Below, one piece after another: positions 25,628 through 35,986 of a stretch of 64,000 nt of DNA. The position numbers and the translations under genes were made by a program. Below the pieces are notes generated by a model. The model was not told the DNA's origin. It searched no databases and was given only the letters and a program-made list of their open reading frames with translations. Source of the DNA: Marsupella aquatica (lineage: Eukaryota; Marchantiophyta); assembly GCA_973895155.1 (NCBI GenBank), contig OZ316893.1, positions 2,666,001 to 2,730,000 of the forward strand. The letters are read 5' to 3'. How positions within the stretch are numbered: the first letter of the stretch is position 1; each line of letters begins with the position of its first letter.

Positions 25628-28482
25628 ATGTCTTCCGAAGAAGATAAGTCGGGCAACTCATCAGCTCATTCTACTCCTGTTAGGCACGGTGGAAATCACA
25701 ATCGAGATCGTAGTGCAAAATTTTCTCCAGTGTGGAAATATTTTGAACGATGTGATACGCCATCAGCGTGTAATGATATTAATCGTATATATCGAAGATG
25801 CAAATTTTGCAAGAAATATACAACGCATCATGCAACACGAGCAAAAGCACATTTGATGGGAAACATACACAAAGGAGATGCGCCACCTTGCACAGGCTTG
25901 TATGAAGTTGTTGACTTAGATAACATCAATAGAATGTACAATGTCATAAAGGTTGACCCATCCATAAAGTATAAACGAAGTGATGGAAGTCATGTTTTGT
26001 TATCCATGAGAGGTCGTAGGTCATATAACCCATCCAATTCGCAAGCATCAACTCGAGACTCAAATTTTGTTGACCTCGATGAGGATGGAAATATGAGTCA
26101 TCGAAGTAGAGCATCAAATTTTGCAAACCCAATCATGGATGCTTATCAAATTCCAAATAGAGCTCATTTGGATAAGTTGTGGGCCAAAGCTTTTTATTCA
26201 AGTGGTATTCCGTTCAATGTGTCGGAGAATTCTTTCTTCCGTGAAGCAGTCACAGAAACCTCGAAAGGGATTGTAAATGGATATTCTCTTTTGGGTATGC
26301 GAAATTTGAGAATGAAATTATTGGAGGAGGCTAGAGTTGATCTTACAAAGGACATGACAAAAACAATGAAGGAGGCAAAACCTTTTGGATATTCCCTTTC
26401 ATCCGATGGATGGGAAAATATCCGAAGGGAACCTTTGATGAATGTCATGTTGTTGAGTTCAAAAGGAGATTTCTTTTTGGATAGTTGGAACGCTGCACAA
26501 GCCGACAAGAAAGATGGGAAGTATCTTGGTGACATGTGGTTAAAATACATAGATGATATTGGCGCCGATCACATCATACGAATTGTTACTGATGGGGCGC
26601 CTGCAAATCGTGTAGCAGGTGAAGAGATAGTCATGAAAAAATATCCGCATGTGACATGGAGTTGGTGTGCTGCTCACGTTTTTAATTTGTTGCTAGAAGA
26701 CATGTGTGGCCACAAGAATGTAGTGCTAGATGAGCGGAAAAAAAATCCATTCAAAATGATTTTTAAGCACTTGAGATGGATAGTTAAAGCAGTTACATCA
26801 TCATAAAAGTTGTCTGCAATATTTGTGAGGAAATCTGGGGACAGGAAGTTGTTAAATCCAAATGCAACGAGATTTGCAACAAATTTTTTAATGGCGCAGA
26901 GAGCATTGGAGCTAAGAGGAGCTTTACAACAAATGGTCATTGATGACAAGTGGCAATCCTATCGTGATCGCCTGCCAGTTCGACCAAAGTCACAGGGGCA
27001 TATGACGAGGGGAAAGGCAGACGAACTTAAATCGTGGATACAGCAAGATACATTTTGGGCTCAAGTAAAATCTACAATTGCTTTTTTCCTGCCGTTGGTG
27101 AAGATGTTGCGAGAATTTGATGGAGTTTCACCACAGTCTCCTTGGCTATATTGGAGCTTGAAAAAAGGAATAGCTAAACTGGAGGCGAGCATGGAGGGTT
27201 GTACATTAGTAACAGATTACTTAAAACCAAAGATAATGAAAGTGTATATGGATCGACGAAAATCACTTACTACTGATTTCATGTTAGCAGCAGCATATCT
27301 GAATCCTCAATTTTTCTTCGATGAAGATGAAGATGTGGCAGGAGATGCAAAACTGTATAGAGGCTTCAATGATTACGTTCGTAGATATGCAGAACACAAG
27401 GTGAAGGCAGGAATCAACCATGATCGAGATGTGACGACACTTATTTCTGACATCCAAATGCAGGCATTTGAGGCTCAAAAAAATTGCCAAATTCATCGGT
27501 TGCAATTAGAGGAGCACAATCGAATATTGGGAAATTAAGTCCAGGAGAGTGGTGGCATTTGTATGGAGCTGATTACGCGGAGCTAAGATTGATGGCGAGA
27601 AGAATCACGCATCAACAAATCTGTGCATCTTCATGCGAACGAAATTGGAATTTGTACGACTTCATCCATTCAAAAAGCCGTAATAGGTTGACCAATGATC
27701 GGGCAAAAGACTTGGTTTTTGTATTCACAAATTCGAGGGTGCAAAAAGGGCTCATGAAGGTGAGAAACCCTCATACGTCTATGTATAGACAATATGAAGA
27801 AAGAACAGCAACAAATGATGGCCCGAGGCCTACTTCCATAGAAGGATGTCACACTGAACAACATGGTGTTACATGTGCGGCTCTTGGAGAGGATGATGTG
27901 GAGGATTTTGATACAATTGATGACGTAGATGAGGCTTTGCAAGGATTATCATTACACAATGATAGTCACATGTTGACTCGTATTCCACCAGATACTGAAA
28001 TAAGTGATGTCGGAGAATGGGAAGATGAAATGGATTTAATGATGTTCCCTACAATCGATGAGTCTCAAATTCAGGATGACGAGGACTACTCATTTGATGC
28101 AAACTTTGTAGTGCCTTCCCAACCAAACCCATCCTTCACATACCCAACATTGAATGTACAAAATGATGTCCAAGCAAGTACTTCGTACTTATTTCAATGA
28201 CGAGGTGCTGCATCGGAGCTCTGTCCTGAGAGAACAACACCAACTTTGTTTGCGCAACCTGATGATGCACAGTGGGGACAATATGCTTCTCCAGCACAAA
28301 ATATGTATGAAAGGCAGAACATGACAAATCCATACACATCAAGCATACATGCCCGTGTTGGGGCATTTCAAGAATATCATAGCGCAGATCCAGTCCAATG
28401 GATGACAAGACAATTTCAATTTGATCGACAGTTGCAAGAAAATGAGAACAATAACACAAGGTACTTTTTGTCACAACCTTGA
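25628..28482 (+). pseudogene. hAT transposase (BED finger, DUF659, hAT dimerisation), interrupted
   Basis: Cut-and-paste transposase. The start is the ATG at 25628. A BED-type zinc finger near residues 30-90 shows SPVWKYFE, then CKFC, then spaced His. The DUF659 catalytic region has the first Asp in SSDGW, the second in TDGAPAN, and CAAHVFNLLLED. The C-terminal domain has SPGEWW with the catalytic Glu, then CERNW and RNRL. An acidic tail follows. Three lesions break it. An in-frame TAA lies at 26804-26806, where the same frame continues with hAT sequence (LLNPNATRFATNFL). A frameshift lies at the A7 run near 27478. An in-frame TGA lies at 28198-28200, beyond which the frame stays open to 28482. 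Every catalytic motif is intact. Introns removing the lesions are not evident. An AATAAA-like signal lies just downstream near 28,558. Confidence 0.9.
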
Positions 28483-28594
28483 CATCTGTTTAGGTATTAC
28501 ATGCTAGTACTATACGACAAACTATGATATACTATGCCGGATTGTGCATGTCCTATGCAATAAAATATGCTATACTAAACATTGAGTGTGCAAT

Positions 28595-30562
28595 CTACTC
28601 ATTTCGGTTTTCATTGTCTTGCGCTTCTGCTTTCACCTCTGCCAGTTGCTGACAACGACGATGGCGACGAATAGATCGCTGCATGTTTTGCTCATCTGTT
28701 GTTGGTCGATTGGTCATGGTATATTCCTTCCACTGTTGGAATCTACCGCTGAATAACAAATTGTCAAAGTCACCATCTGACAAGTTGTATTCATTAACTG
28801 TGAAGTTGTCAATGGGCCTTGAATCGATCATTGCCATTGCAATACTCTCTTGAGTCATGTCTTCAGTGTCTTGCTGTGTCTCCATTGGTGGCATTTGTTT
28901 CAACAAACCTCGTTGCTCATACTCTCGTTCATGAAATGGTTTCCGACACCAACATTTTTGGCTCTTCTTCATCCACCGAAATAAGCAAGCATGATGCCAT
29001 AAGTGACCGCATGTTCCCAAAATGGAAACAGATTCAGGACCTCATGGATACAAGCACCAAATACATCTTCCATCCTTTTCTCGAACAAATTGGGCCATAC
29101 TTTCATCGGTCTTCCACTTGTCAAAAAATTTCTCTACATCTTCTGGATCCTCCTCCACATCCGGAAAAAGATGAGATTCTCCCGTAGGATCAATCATTTG
29201 CAAGTTCATATAATTGTAGTTCTTGCATCTTGATTTTTTCTTGTCTGACTGACCATCCACCTCAGCAGTGTTCATTTGCTCGATCTCCTCTTGCAGATTG
29301 CTTATGATCACCTCTTGTGATGCAACCTGATTCTTCAAATCCTGAATGACTCTATCTGCCTCTTGAACTTGTTTCATTTGACTACATTGACCATCCTTTT
29401 GGGCAAGTTGTTTGTTGAGCTTTGCGATCTCCTCCATCTTGTCGTACAGTTGCACCTTGTATTCCTTCACCTCCGAAGTAGTTGCACTTTGAATGGGAAT
29501 TTTTTCCATTGCTTTCATCTTCAAAAGATTATCTTGCAACTTTGACTTATAGTAGTCAATGCTGCCAGCTTCACAAAGGTCAAGACAAAACTTTGTGCGA
29601 AGATTGTTCTCGATCAAATGACCAATCTCTGTGCTCAAACTCTTGCACACAATCTCCATGCTCAATGATTCTTTCTTTGGATCCAAAACACCAGTGAACT
29701 TTCCTGGTAAATTGTTACTTGTAGATGCTGCAATGTTTGATGTTTTGTCCACATATTTTGGTGCGCTGAAACTTTCAGATTTAGTGAAGAGTCATTCCAG
29801 TGCAGTCGGCTTATCTTTCTGATGTGCATGAATGTCTTGCACATCATGTATCTTTCTTTTTGACCCTTTGTTGGTTGCTTGACTCGACATATCTTTTGTA
29901 GTATTTTTGTTGTTCTTCAAACCTGCAATGTCCAGGACAGACTGATGCACAGAGTGAGTCATCTTGCCCTCTTCTGTTTCCCAACGGTAATCCACCTTCC
30001 ACTTGAGAACAAATTCAGCAATTAGGAGTCGAAGAAAAGGAGGATAAACCGAGCTTGTTTTGCCTTGCGCTTTCTTTGGAGCATACTCTCGAAATCTTTG
30101 CTGCCAATGCTTGCCAATTTTCACATGTGTTACCTTGGACATTGTGTACTTCTCTTGCATCCAAGACCTTGTGGCCCATAAATTTTCATCATCAAAAATG
30201 ATTTTCATCCATTTTTGGAACTCCACACGTGGCATCAATATCTCCAATTCTTTGGCGTTGATGGGCCATTCATTGTGAGGAGGTTTCACATTTGGCATTG
30301 TGATATTCCATTCAACATCCTTGGTGTCCTCATCCATTTTGGTTATGCTTTGCCCTGCATGATTGCTACTCATTCCAATGTCCTCGTCTATGGGTTGAGA
30401 ATCTTCTTCAGCGTATTGATCCTGAGACCAAAGGTGTAAATCCTGAGCAGGTTGCAAATATAAATATGAAATCTTTTTAGATTTTTTCTCCTCGTCGGAT
30501 TCCAAATCCCATTTTCCCATCCTTGCAGATTCTACAATAACAAAAACATTTTTAGCATTCAT
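28595..30562 (-). pseudogene. Coiled-coil RING-H2 protein, cargo gene, interrupted by two TGA codons
   Basis: A single frame of 656 codons on the minus strand is broken by TGA at 29794-29792 and 29044-29042. Sequence before and after each stop is in the same frame. The first third is charged, with an LWATRSWMQEKY region of unknown family. The middle (about 29,300-29,500) is a long coiled coil with many Glu, Lys, Gln and Leu. The end forms a RING-H2 finger spanning the second stop: CIWC, then CGHLWHHAC, then CWC. RING-H2 fingers usually recruit E2 enzymes in ubiquitin ligases. The last Cys pair is C-x-C rather than C-x2-C, so the finger may be defective. An in-frame ATG also lies at 30520, just after a possible splice acceptor, so the true start is open. 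It is transcribed in the same direction as the kinase, 140 bp downstream of it. Confidence 0.7.
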
Positions 30563-30704
30563 TCACCATACACCCTTCAAGATAAAATTGATAACAAAAT
30601 ACAATGAAGCAAAATGAGTAATACATTTAATTCATATGACATGATTAAATAGACAATAGTTCATGACATCTATCATTGTCATTCACGATGAAACTATGAA
30701 ATCC

Positions 30705-32363
30705 CTAATCTCTTAGATAAGGACTATTGTGCTGAACTAATCTACAATCTTGGAATGTTCTCATCATTCTCAAACTCCAATGAACACAATCCATTCTTTT
30801 CTTGACATCAATGGCCATCATGTCACGTATCATAATATCCAATTTAGGGCCATGCTCTCTAGCATTCCAACCCCTATTCAAATATCGTGTCATTGGGGTC
30901 ATTCCATCCCAATTTTCTGTGAGTAATGTCTCAAAGACATTGCCCAAAGCATATACGTCAGTTGCTTGACTGTACTCTGCTGGATCGGAACAAACTAGCT
31001 CAGGCGCCAATTGTGGATATTGTTTTTGATATGCAATTGCTTTCTCTGTAGGGGTGGGCCACATTCAATTTTGTGGTAATGTGCATTGTGACTTGTGTTT
31101 GGACAACCCAAAATCACATATTCCTACATAAACTCTAATTGCCAAATCATCATCGTGATCAAAGTGAAGAAGGATGTTTCCAAAATGAAGATCACAATGG
31201 AAACGGTCATGTGCATGCAAATATTGCAAGGTCTCCAATAGAGCCATAGCAATCCCCAAACGATGTTCCAAAAAGAGTTTCTTTTCGGATATGAATGTCA
31301 CATCAACCTCAGAAGTGGATTGTGTCTTCCCTTTGCTCTTACTCCATTTCCCACACTTATCTATGAAACTTCCCAAGTCACCTCCATTGTAATGGTCATA
31401 GATAAGTTTTGGTGGATCTTCGATAGTCATTGCCAAGGCCCCAATTATTCCTTTGTGATTCAAACCTCCCATGAGCACTTCTTGTAAAGCATCTGTTCGT
31501 CTCTTGTGTCGGTCTCCATCCTTAAATCGTTTTGCAACCAGTGTTGCATTTCGAGGAATCAATGGGCAATCCAATATATGACATATGAACACATGTCCTT
31601 GGATGCTGCTTCCAATGCGATGCAAATTCGATACTTGCTCCCTCCTCAAGAAATGAATACTCCTGACCATGGGAACAACTCGTGATGGACGCGTTCCTCT
31701 ATCTGCAACCTCCACGCCAATCTCTCCAAACTGCACGACCTTGCTCGCATATTTAACATTACTCTCCGATTTGGCCATTGCTAACTCTTTGCTCCATTTA
31801 GCTAGCAAATCTCTTCTATGTGTGTATAGCCCAGGAACTCCAAGCATGACGGCCCCAGCCTCATCCAAATTGGATTCCAACTTGTCCCAAAGATTCACCG
31901 CAAAATTCAACGCCAAATGTTCAACAAATCCACCTGGCTTCTCAAAATCACTTATTAAGGAAGCAATTTCATCTCGGGTCATGTCCTCTTCTTTCTCCGC
32001 AGTCTCACGCATGCAACGTCCCATGTCATTTAAAAGCTTTTTGTAACCCTCTGCTCCATGCATAGCATATTTCCTCTCAAAGCCATCCTGCTCATACTGT
32101 GCTGGCAAAGTGTAGGGATATAGAATCTTTTTCCAAATCGCAACTAACACATGTTGCCTTCTCTCTTTCAATGCAGCACCAATTGCTCCTCCTCTATGTT
32201 TCCGTTTCCCTAAGGTTTTACCATGTTTACAAATTTCTAAGGTTTTGTGAGCATTCCTTAGAGCATTGAGAGCATGAGGATCTGGTTGGTATCCCTCGTT
32301 TAGCATGGTCTTCATTGCCTCAAAAAGTTTCATATACTCTACACTCACATTTGCAGCGGCCAT
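30705..32363 (-). pseudogene. Atypical protein kinase, cargo gene, one in-frame TGA
   Basis: The frame starts at ATG 32363 in good plant context (GAACATGGCC) and runs 432 codons. After one TGA (31067-31065) it runs 119 more to 30705. Residues 1-240 are helical with no recognised family. The kinase domain follows: glycine loop IGSSIQGHV near 250, lysine in LVAKRF at 278, catalytic loop HCDLHFGN at 389-396, and DFG at 417-419. After the stop come the APE motif (LAPEL) and DVYALG. The catalytic Lys, Asp, Asn and DFG Asp are present, but HRD is HCD and the usual Lys after DL is His. The stop falls in the activation segment, so a truncated product would be inactive. The gene lies directly inside the right inverted repeat and reads inward. 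It is not a transposase component in any family I know. Confidence 0.82.
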
Positions 32364-32534
32364 GTTCTCAAGTAACCACAACAAGTTGTAGGACAAAGAA
32401 AAGGCGCTTACGGAGTGTGTTGGCTGCTTGCCGAGGGTATGGATGATGCAAGTACAATAAAGCTGGATCAAGAATCCTGAAATATCATTTCACACTTTGT
32501 GTTGGTACCAATAATACCCAAGCAATGAAATTTT

Positions 32535-33135
32535 AATATTTGTTCAATTTTTTATTCGTTTGTTTAGTACTTTGAAAGTAACAACGATGAGGGGGAAAGA
32601 CAACTATGTGAAATACCACATGCCAAGCCGAAACTCCAAGCATGCGCACAAAAGATGTCTTTTTCATCAAGTTGTTACATTCCTATTCCAATCTATGTGA
32701 AACCTATAGTTTAGATGTCATTTGTAAATGTTGTGAGAATATTTACAAGGAATCGAGATATCCATGCAGAATACCACATGCCGAGCGGAAACTCCAAGCA
32801 TGCGTACATGAAAATCTCTATCCTAAAAAATACTCCACTCAATTCACAAATCACACTAAACTGTTAAGGCGATATTAGGTTCTCTCATACGAAATACCAC
32901 ATGCCAAGCATAAGCTCCAAGCATGCGCATACGTGAGAACACTAATATCCCTCCAAATTAAAACTAAATGTTAAAGTCATACATGACAAAGCATAGCAAA
33001 AAAAAAGACCAAAAACAATTCAAAAACGAATGAACTAAACTCAAAACAAAGCAAAACATAAGCAAAAGCAAGAAAAACTTACCAAAGGTCTCTCCTACAA
33101 AACAAGCAAACTTAGTAATGAGAAGTGACTAATGA
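32535..33135 (-). repeat. Right long imperfect inverted repeat of the hAT element
   Basis: Three inverted copies of the 40-bp motif begin near 32611, 32770 and 32890 (AAATACCACATGCC ... CTCCAAGCATGCG). Spacings of 159 and 120 bp mirror the 159 and 125 bp of the left end. A perfect hairpin, AGTGAGGAG at 33141-33149 and CTCCTCACT at 33152-33160, closes the repeat just before the GC-rich block. The kinase start codon lies about 170 bp inside. Confidence 0.82.
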
Positions 33136-33164
33136 GAGAAAGTGAGGAGACCTCCTCACTTTAT

Positions 33165-33660
33165 AGGCCCGGTCCCGGTCTGCCCCCCCCCCACCTCGCG
33201 AGCCGACCCCGGGTGGCCGAGCCCGATCCCCCCCGGCGGCTGCCCTCCTCTCGCGTGACCTAACCCTAAAGTCCCCCCCGGCCCGGCCCACCCCCGCCCG
33301 ACCTCCCGGCCGGGAGGGGGGGCTTTAGGGTCCGGGCCGCGAGAGGGGGGGGCTTTAGGGTCCGGGCCGGGAGGGGGGCTTTAGGGTCCGGGCCGGGAAA
33401 GGGGGGGGGGGGGGCTTTGGGGTCCGGACCGGGAGAGGGGGGGGGGCTTTGGGGTCCGGGCCGGGGGAGGTTTAGGGTCCGGGGTCGGGAGGATGAAGGA
33501 TCCGGGGTCCGGGCCGGGGGGGTTTAGGGTCCGGGGCCGGGAGGGAAGAGGACCGGGAGTACTCAGGCCGGGACCGGATTTACTCGGGCCGGGACCGGAT
33601 GATGCCGACCGGGAGAGACCGGGTGTCGGCTTGCCGGTTGACGGCCTTAAAACGGCCTAT
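33165..33660. repeat. Right GC-rich subterminal block with TTTAGGG units
   Basis: A C-rich part to about 33,310 is followed by a G-rich array of about seven 26-30-bp units containing GGGCTTTAGGGTCCGGGCC. Read from the element end inward it is also C-rich then G-rich, as on the left, but the unit sequence differs. Several units carry TTTAGGG, identical to the plant telomere repeat, though never in telomere-like tandem. Confidence 0.88.
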
Positions 33661-33683
33661 TTGCCGGGCAAGTCCAAACCGGG

Positions 33684-33691
33684 CATGTGTG
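33684..33691. repeat. Right 8-bp target-site duplication
   Basis: CATGTGTG directly follows the terminus CAAACCGGG and is identical to the octamer at 24064-24071. Confidence 0.85.
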
Positions 33692-34879
33692 CCACATATC
33701 CACCTACGCAAACGCATTGTGTCATTGACAAGCCCACAGGTCCTGCCTACCAAATCACTAAAAAAAACAATTCATGGTGGGTGGAAAGTACCATAATTGC
33801 TGTCGTCCTCGGATTGTTTTGGACACTGGGTTGCCTATCTTAGTGCACACTCTTGGGAAGAATCCCATGCCTTGCGTTTACAGGTTGTTGGTATTACATG
33901 ATAAATGTATTTTCTCTAACGCTTTGTAAAAACTGGTGCAACCCCCATAGCCTCACCTCTTACTTTATATGTAATGCCTCAAATAGTGTCTACAAACATT
34001 CCTCGTGCCTCTGTCCCTTGTCACATTCAAGAAGCCGCCACCTCGTGTTTGGGCACTATTCTAGTGGCTTCCCCGGGATAGTACATCATTTCCTAAAACT
34101 TTCTCCTATCTCCTAATTGGAACAGTTACTCTATGTAAGATTTATAAGTCTTCCGCACAGGATTCAAATTCTTACCCATAATTTGACTCATACCTCTTAC
34201 AAAAGCACTTGCACTTACATATTATTGTTAAGTGGAGATCCACTTATAGAACTGCAAAACAGTAGGGAAGAAAATGGTCTCCCTTGCAATAAGTCAGGGC
34301 TTGCACTTATCTAGAGTATATTCAGGCAAAAAATGCAAAATGGTAGGGAAAAGGGCGACCAGCCTGCATTGCAATAAGCCATGGTTTGCACTTATGGAGT
34401 GTGCATTTAGACAGAGGCAAATATCTTCCCACACTTGGCGGAGAGTAAAAAGTCATATCACGATAAGCCTTTTTTTTAGTGGCATAAGTTTGCTGGATTC
34501 CACCTTACGCAAAGTGTTCTGCACATTTGCCGCCAAATTTTGCTGGATTTGTTTTTCCACTAGCGAGATTCCCAGCTACTGTAGCCAATCTTTCAATCGT
34601 TCACCAAGGGTGACATTTGCCACATAGGTGAAAACGGAAAAAACCTTGAAAATCCTTTAGCCCCGATCTAATCATTCTAAATTTAAGTAACCAATATTCT
34701 TAGCATCTTCTTCTTCACCCGTTCACCAAGGGTATCATTTGGTGAAAAGAATAAACCCTGAAATCCAATAGGCATAATCTTACGTTTATAGTCAAATCTA
34801 GGGAGATCTAACCCTCCATTCAAATGAGATAACTAAGTAATATTATTAGAATCTTCTCCTTCACCCCTTCTGCCAAGGT
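33692..34879. other. Intergenic, no gene seen
   Basis: Contains GCACTTAT themes like those at 4.2-4.9 kb (near 34,210, 34,305 and 34,390). Three diverged copies of a TTCACCAAGGGT-type segment (near 34,600, 34,725 and 34,865) lead into the following minisatellite. No coding sequence recognised. Confidence 0.4.
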
Positions 34880-35325
34880 TACCTTCTCCACCGAAAAGAA
34901 TCACCCTCGGGGCATCACCTTGAAAATTACACTAATCAAGGATCGACCACGGGGCATCACCTTGAAAATTACACTAATCAAGGATGACCCTCGGGTAACC
35001 ATGAAAATTACGCTAATCAGGATCACCTTCGGGGCATCACCTAAAATAAAATTACGCTAATCAGGATCACCCCCGGGGCATCACCTAGAAAACAATTACG
35101 CTAATCAGGATCACCCCCGGGGCATCTTGAAAATTACGCTAATCAGGATCACCTTGGGAACACCTTGAAAATTACGCTAATCAGAATCACCTTCGGAACA
35201 CCTTGAAAATTACGCTAATCAGGATCACCTTTGGAACACCTTGAAAATTTACGCTAATCAGGATCACCTTCGGAACACCTTGAAAATTACGCTAATCAGG
35301 ATCACCCTCGGGGTATCACCTCATC
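34880..35325. repeat. Ten-copy minisatellite of about 40 bp
   Basis: Ten units begin near 34921, 34963, 35002, 35048, 35089, 35128, 35166, 35203, 35241 and 35281. Each contains TGAAAATTACGCTAATCAGG followed by ATCACCTTCGGGGCATCACC or a close variant. The units are contiguous without unique spacers, so this is not a CRISPR-like array. It ends immediately before a GA-rich tract (35,335-35,365), upstream of the second VQ gene. Confidence 0.9.
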
Positions 35326-35986
35326 AGCTCAGTGAGAGAGAGAGACAGAGAGCGAGAGATCGTCAGCAGACAGAAATAGCGAGACTGTCGGCACGGACAC
35401 ACACGCACACATGTATCTTCCATCGAAAGAACGGAGCTCGCGCATTTCTTGGACCTTTCTGAGACGGCCCACCATTTCAGACTCTCTCAGTGTCGAATTA
35501 CGTGACGTTTTGCGGGCCCTTCCCTTGTCTCCGGTCCAGCTTCCCTTGTTCCCAAAGTCTGGGAACAGTGGAGAGAACTTGAGGTCCAACGCGCTATGGG
35601 CGTGTATGCTTCGAAAGTCGTGGCCTTGAGTCCTGAGATTCTACTTGGTAGCATTATCAGGAACCTTTCAGCGTGAGACCAGTGGCGTTCGCTGAGCTCG
35701 GGTGCAAGTTCAGAAGATCACGGTCTACAGTTTTGAGGTTGTGTGACTATAAAGCCGCGTTTCTACGAGAAAGGACCTCATTCACTTTACAACTTTACTA
35801 TACTGCAAAAGCTCGAAATCCATCTTTTTATCATCCGAGTCTGCAAAGACGCTTAGATCGTAGTGTTCGTGAACGGCAGAACTTTGCAAAACTTGACCGG
35901 TTCTGTGTTTTGCCGAAGATCACAATCACATCATTTGTTGCAGGGAAGACTGCTTGAGAACACTAGTGCAGCGTGAGCGAGTATTG

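Larger units (their letters stand above)
24072..33683. mobile_element. 9.6-kb hAT-superfamily DNA transposon carrying kinase and RING genes
   Basis: The ends are exact inverted repeats (CCCGGTTTG at 24072, CAAACCGGG ending at 33683), with weaker inversion for about 15 bp more. They are flanked by the 8-bp duplication CATGTGTG. Moving inward on both sides come a GC-rich block, then about 600 bp of imperfect inverted repeat, then genes. The plus strand encodes a BED/DUF659/hAT-C transposase (25.6-28.5 kb). The minus strand encodes a protein kinase (32.4-30.7 kb) and a coiled-coil RING-H2 protein (30.6-28.6 kb). The latter converges on the transposase at about 28.5 kb. hAT elements normally encode only a transposase and have short terminal repeats, so the cargo and long inverted ends are atypical. 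All three genes carry stops, so this copy is probably non-autonomous now. The perfect target duplication and long readable frames suggest recent insertion. Confidence 0.88.

Noticed and set aside
26804-31067. Stop codons repaired by U-to-C RNA editing
   Set aside because: Such editing is known from organelle transcripts of some seed-free plants; these genes are in a nuclear transposon.
34880-35325. CRISPR-like look of the regular array
   Set aside because: Units are contiguous with no unique spacers, and the DNA is nuclear plant sequence.
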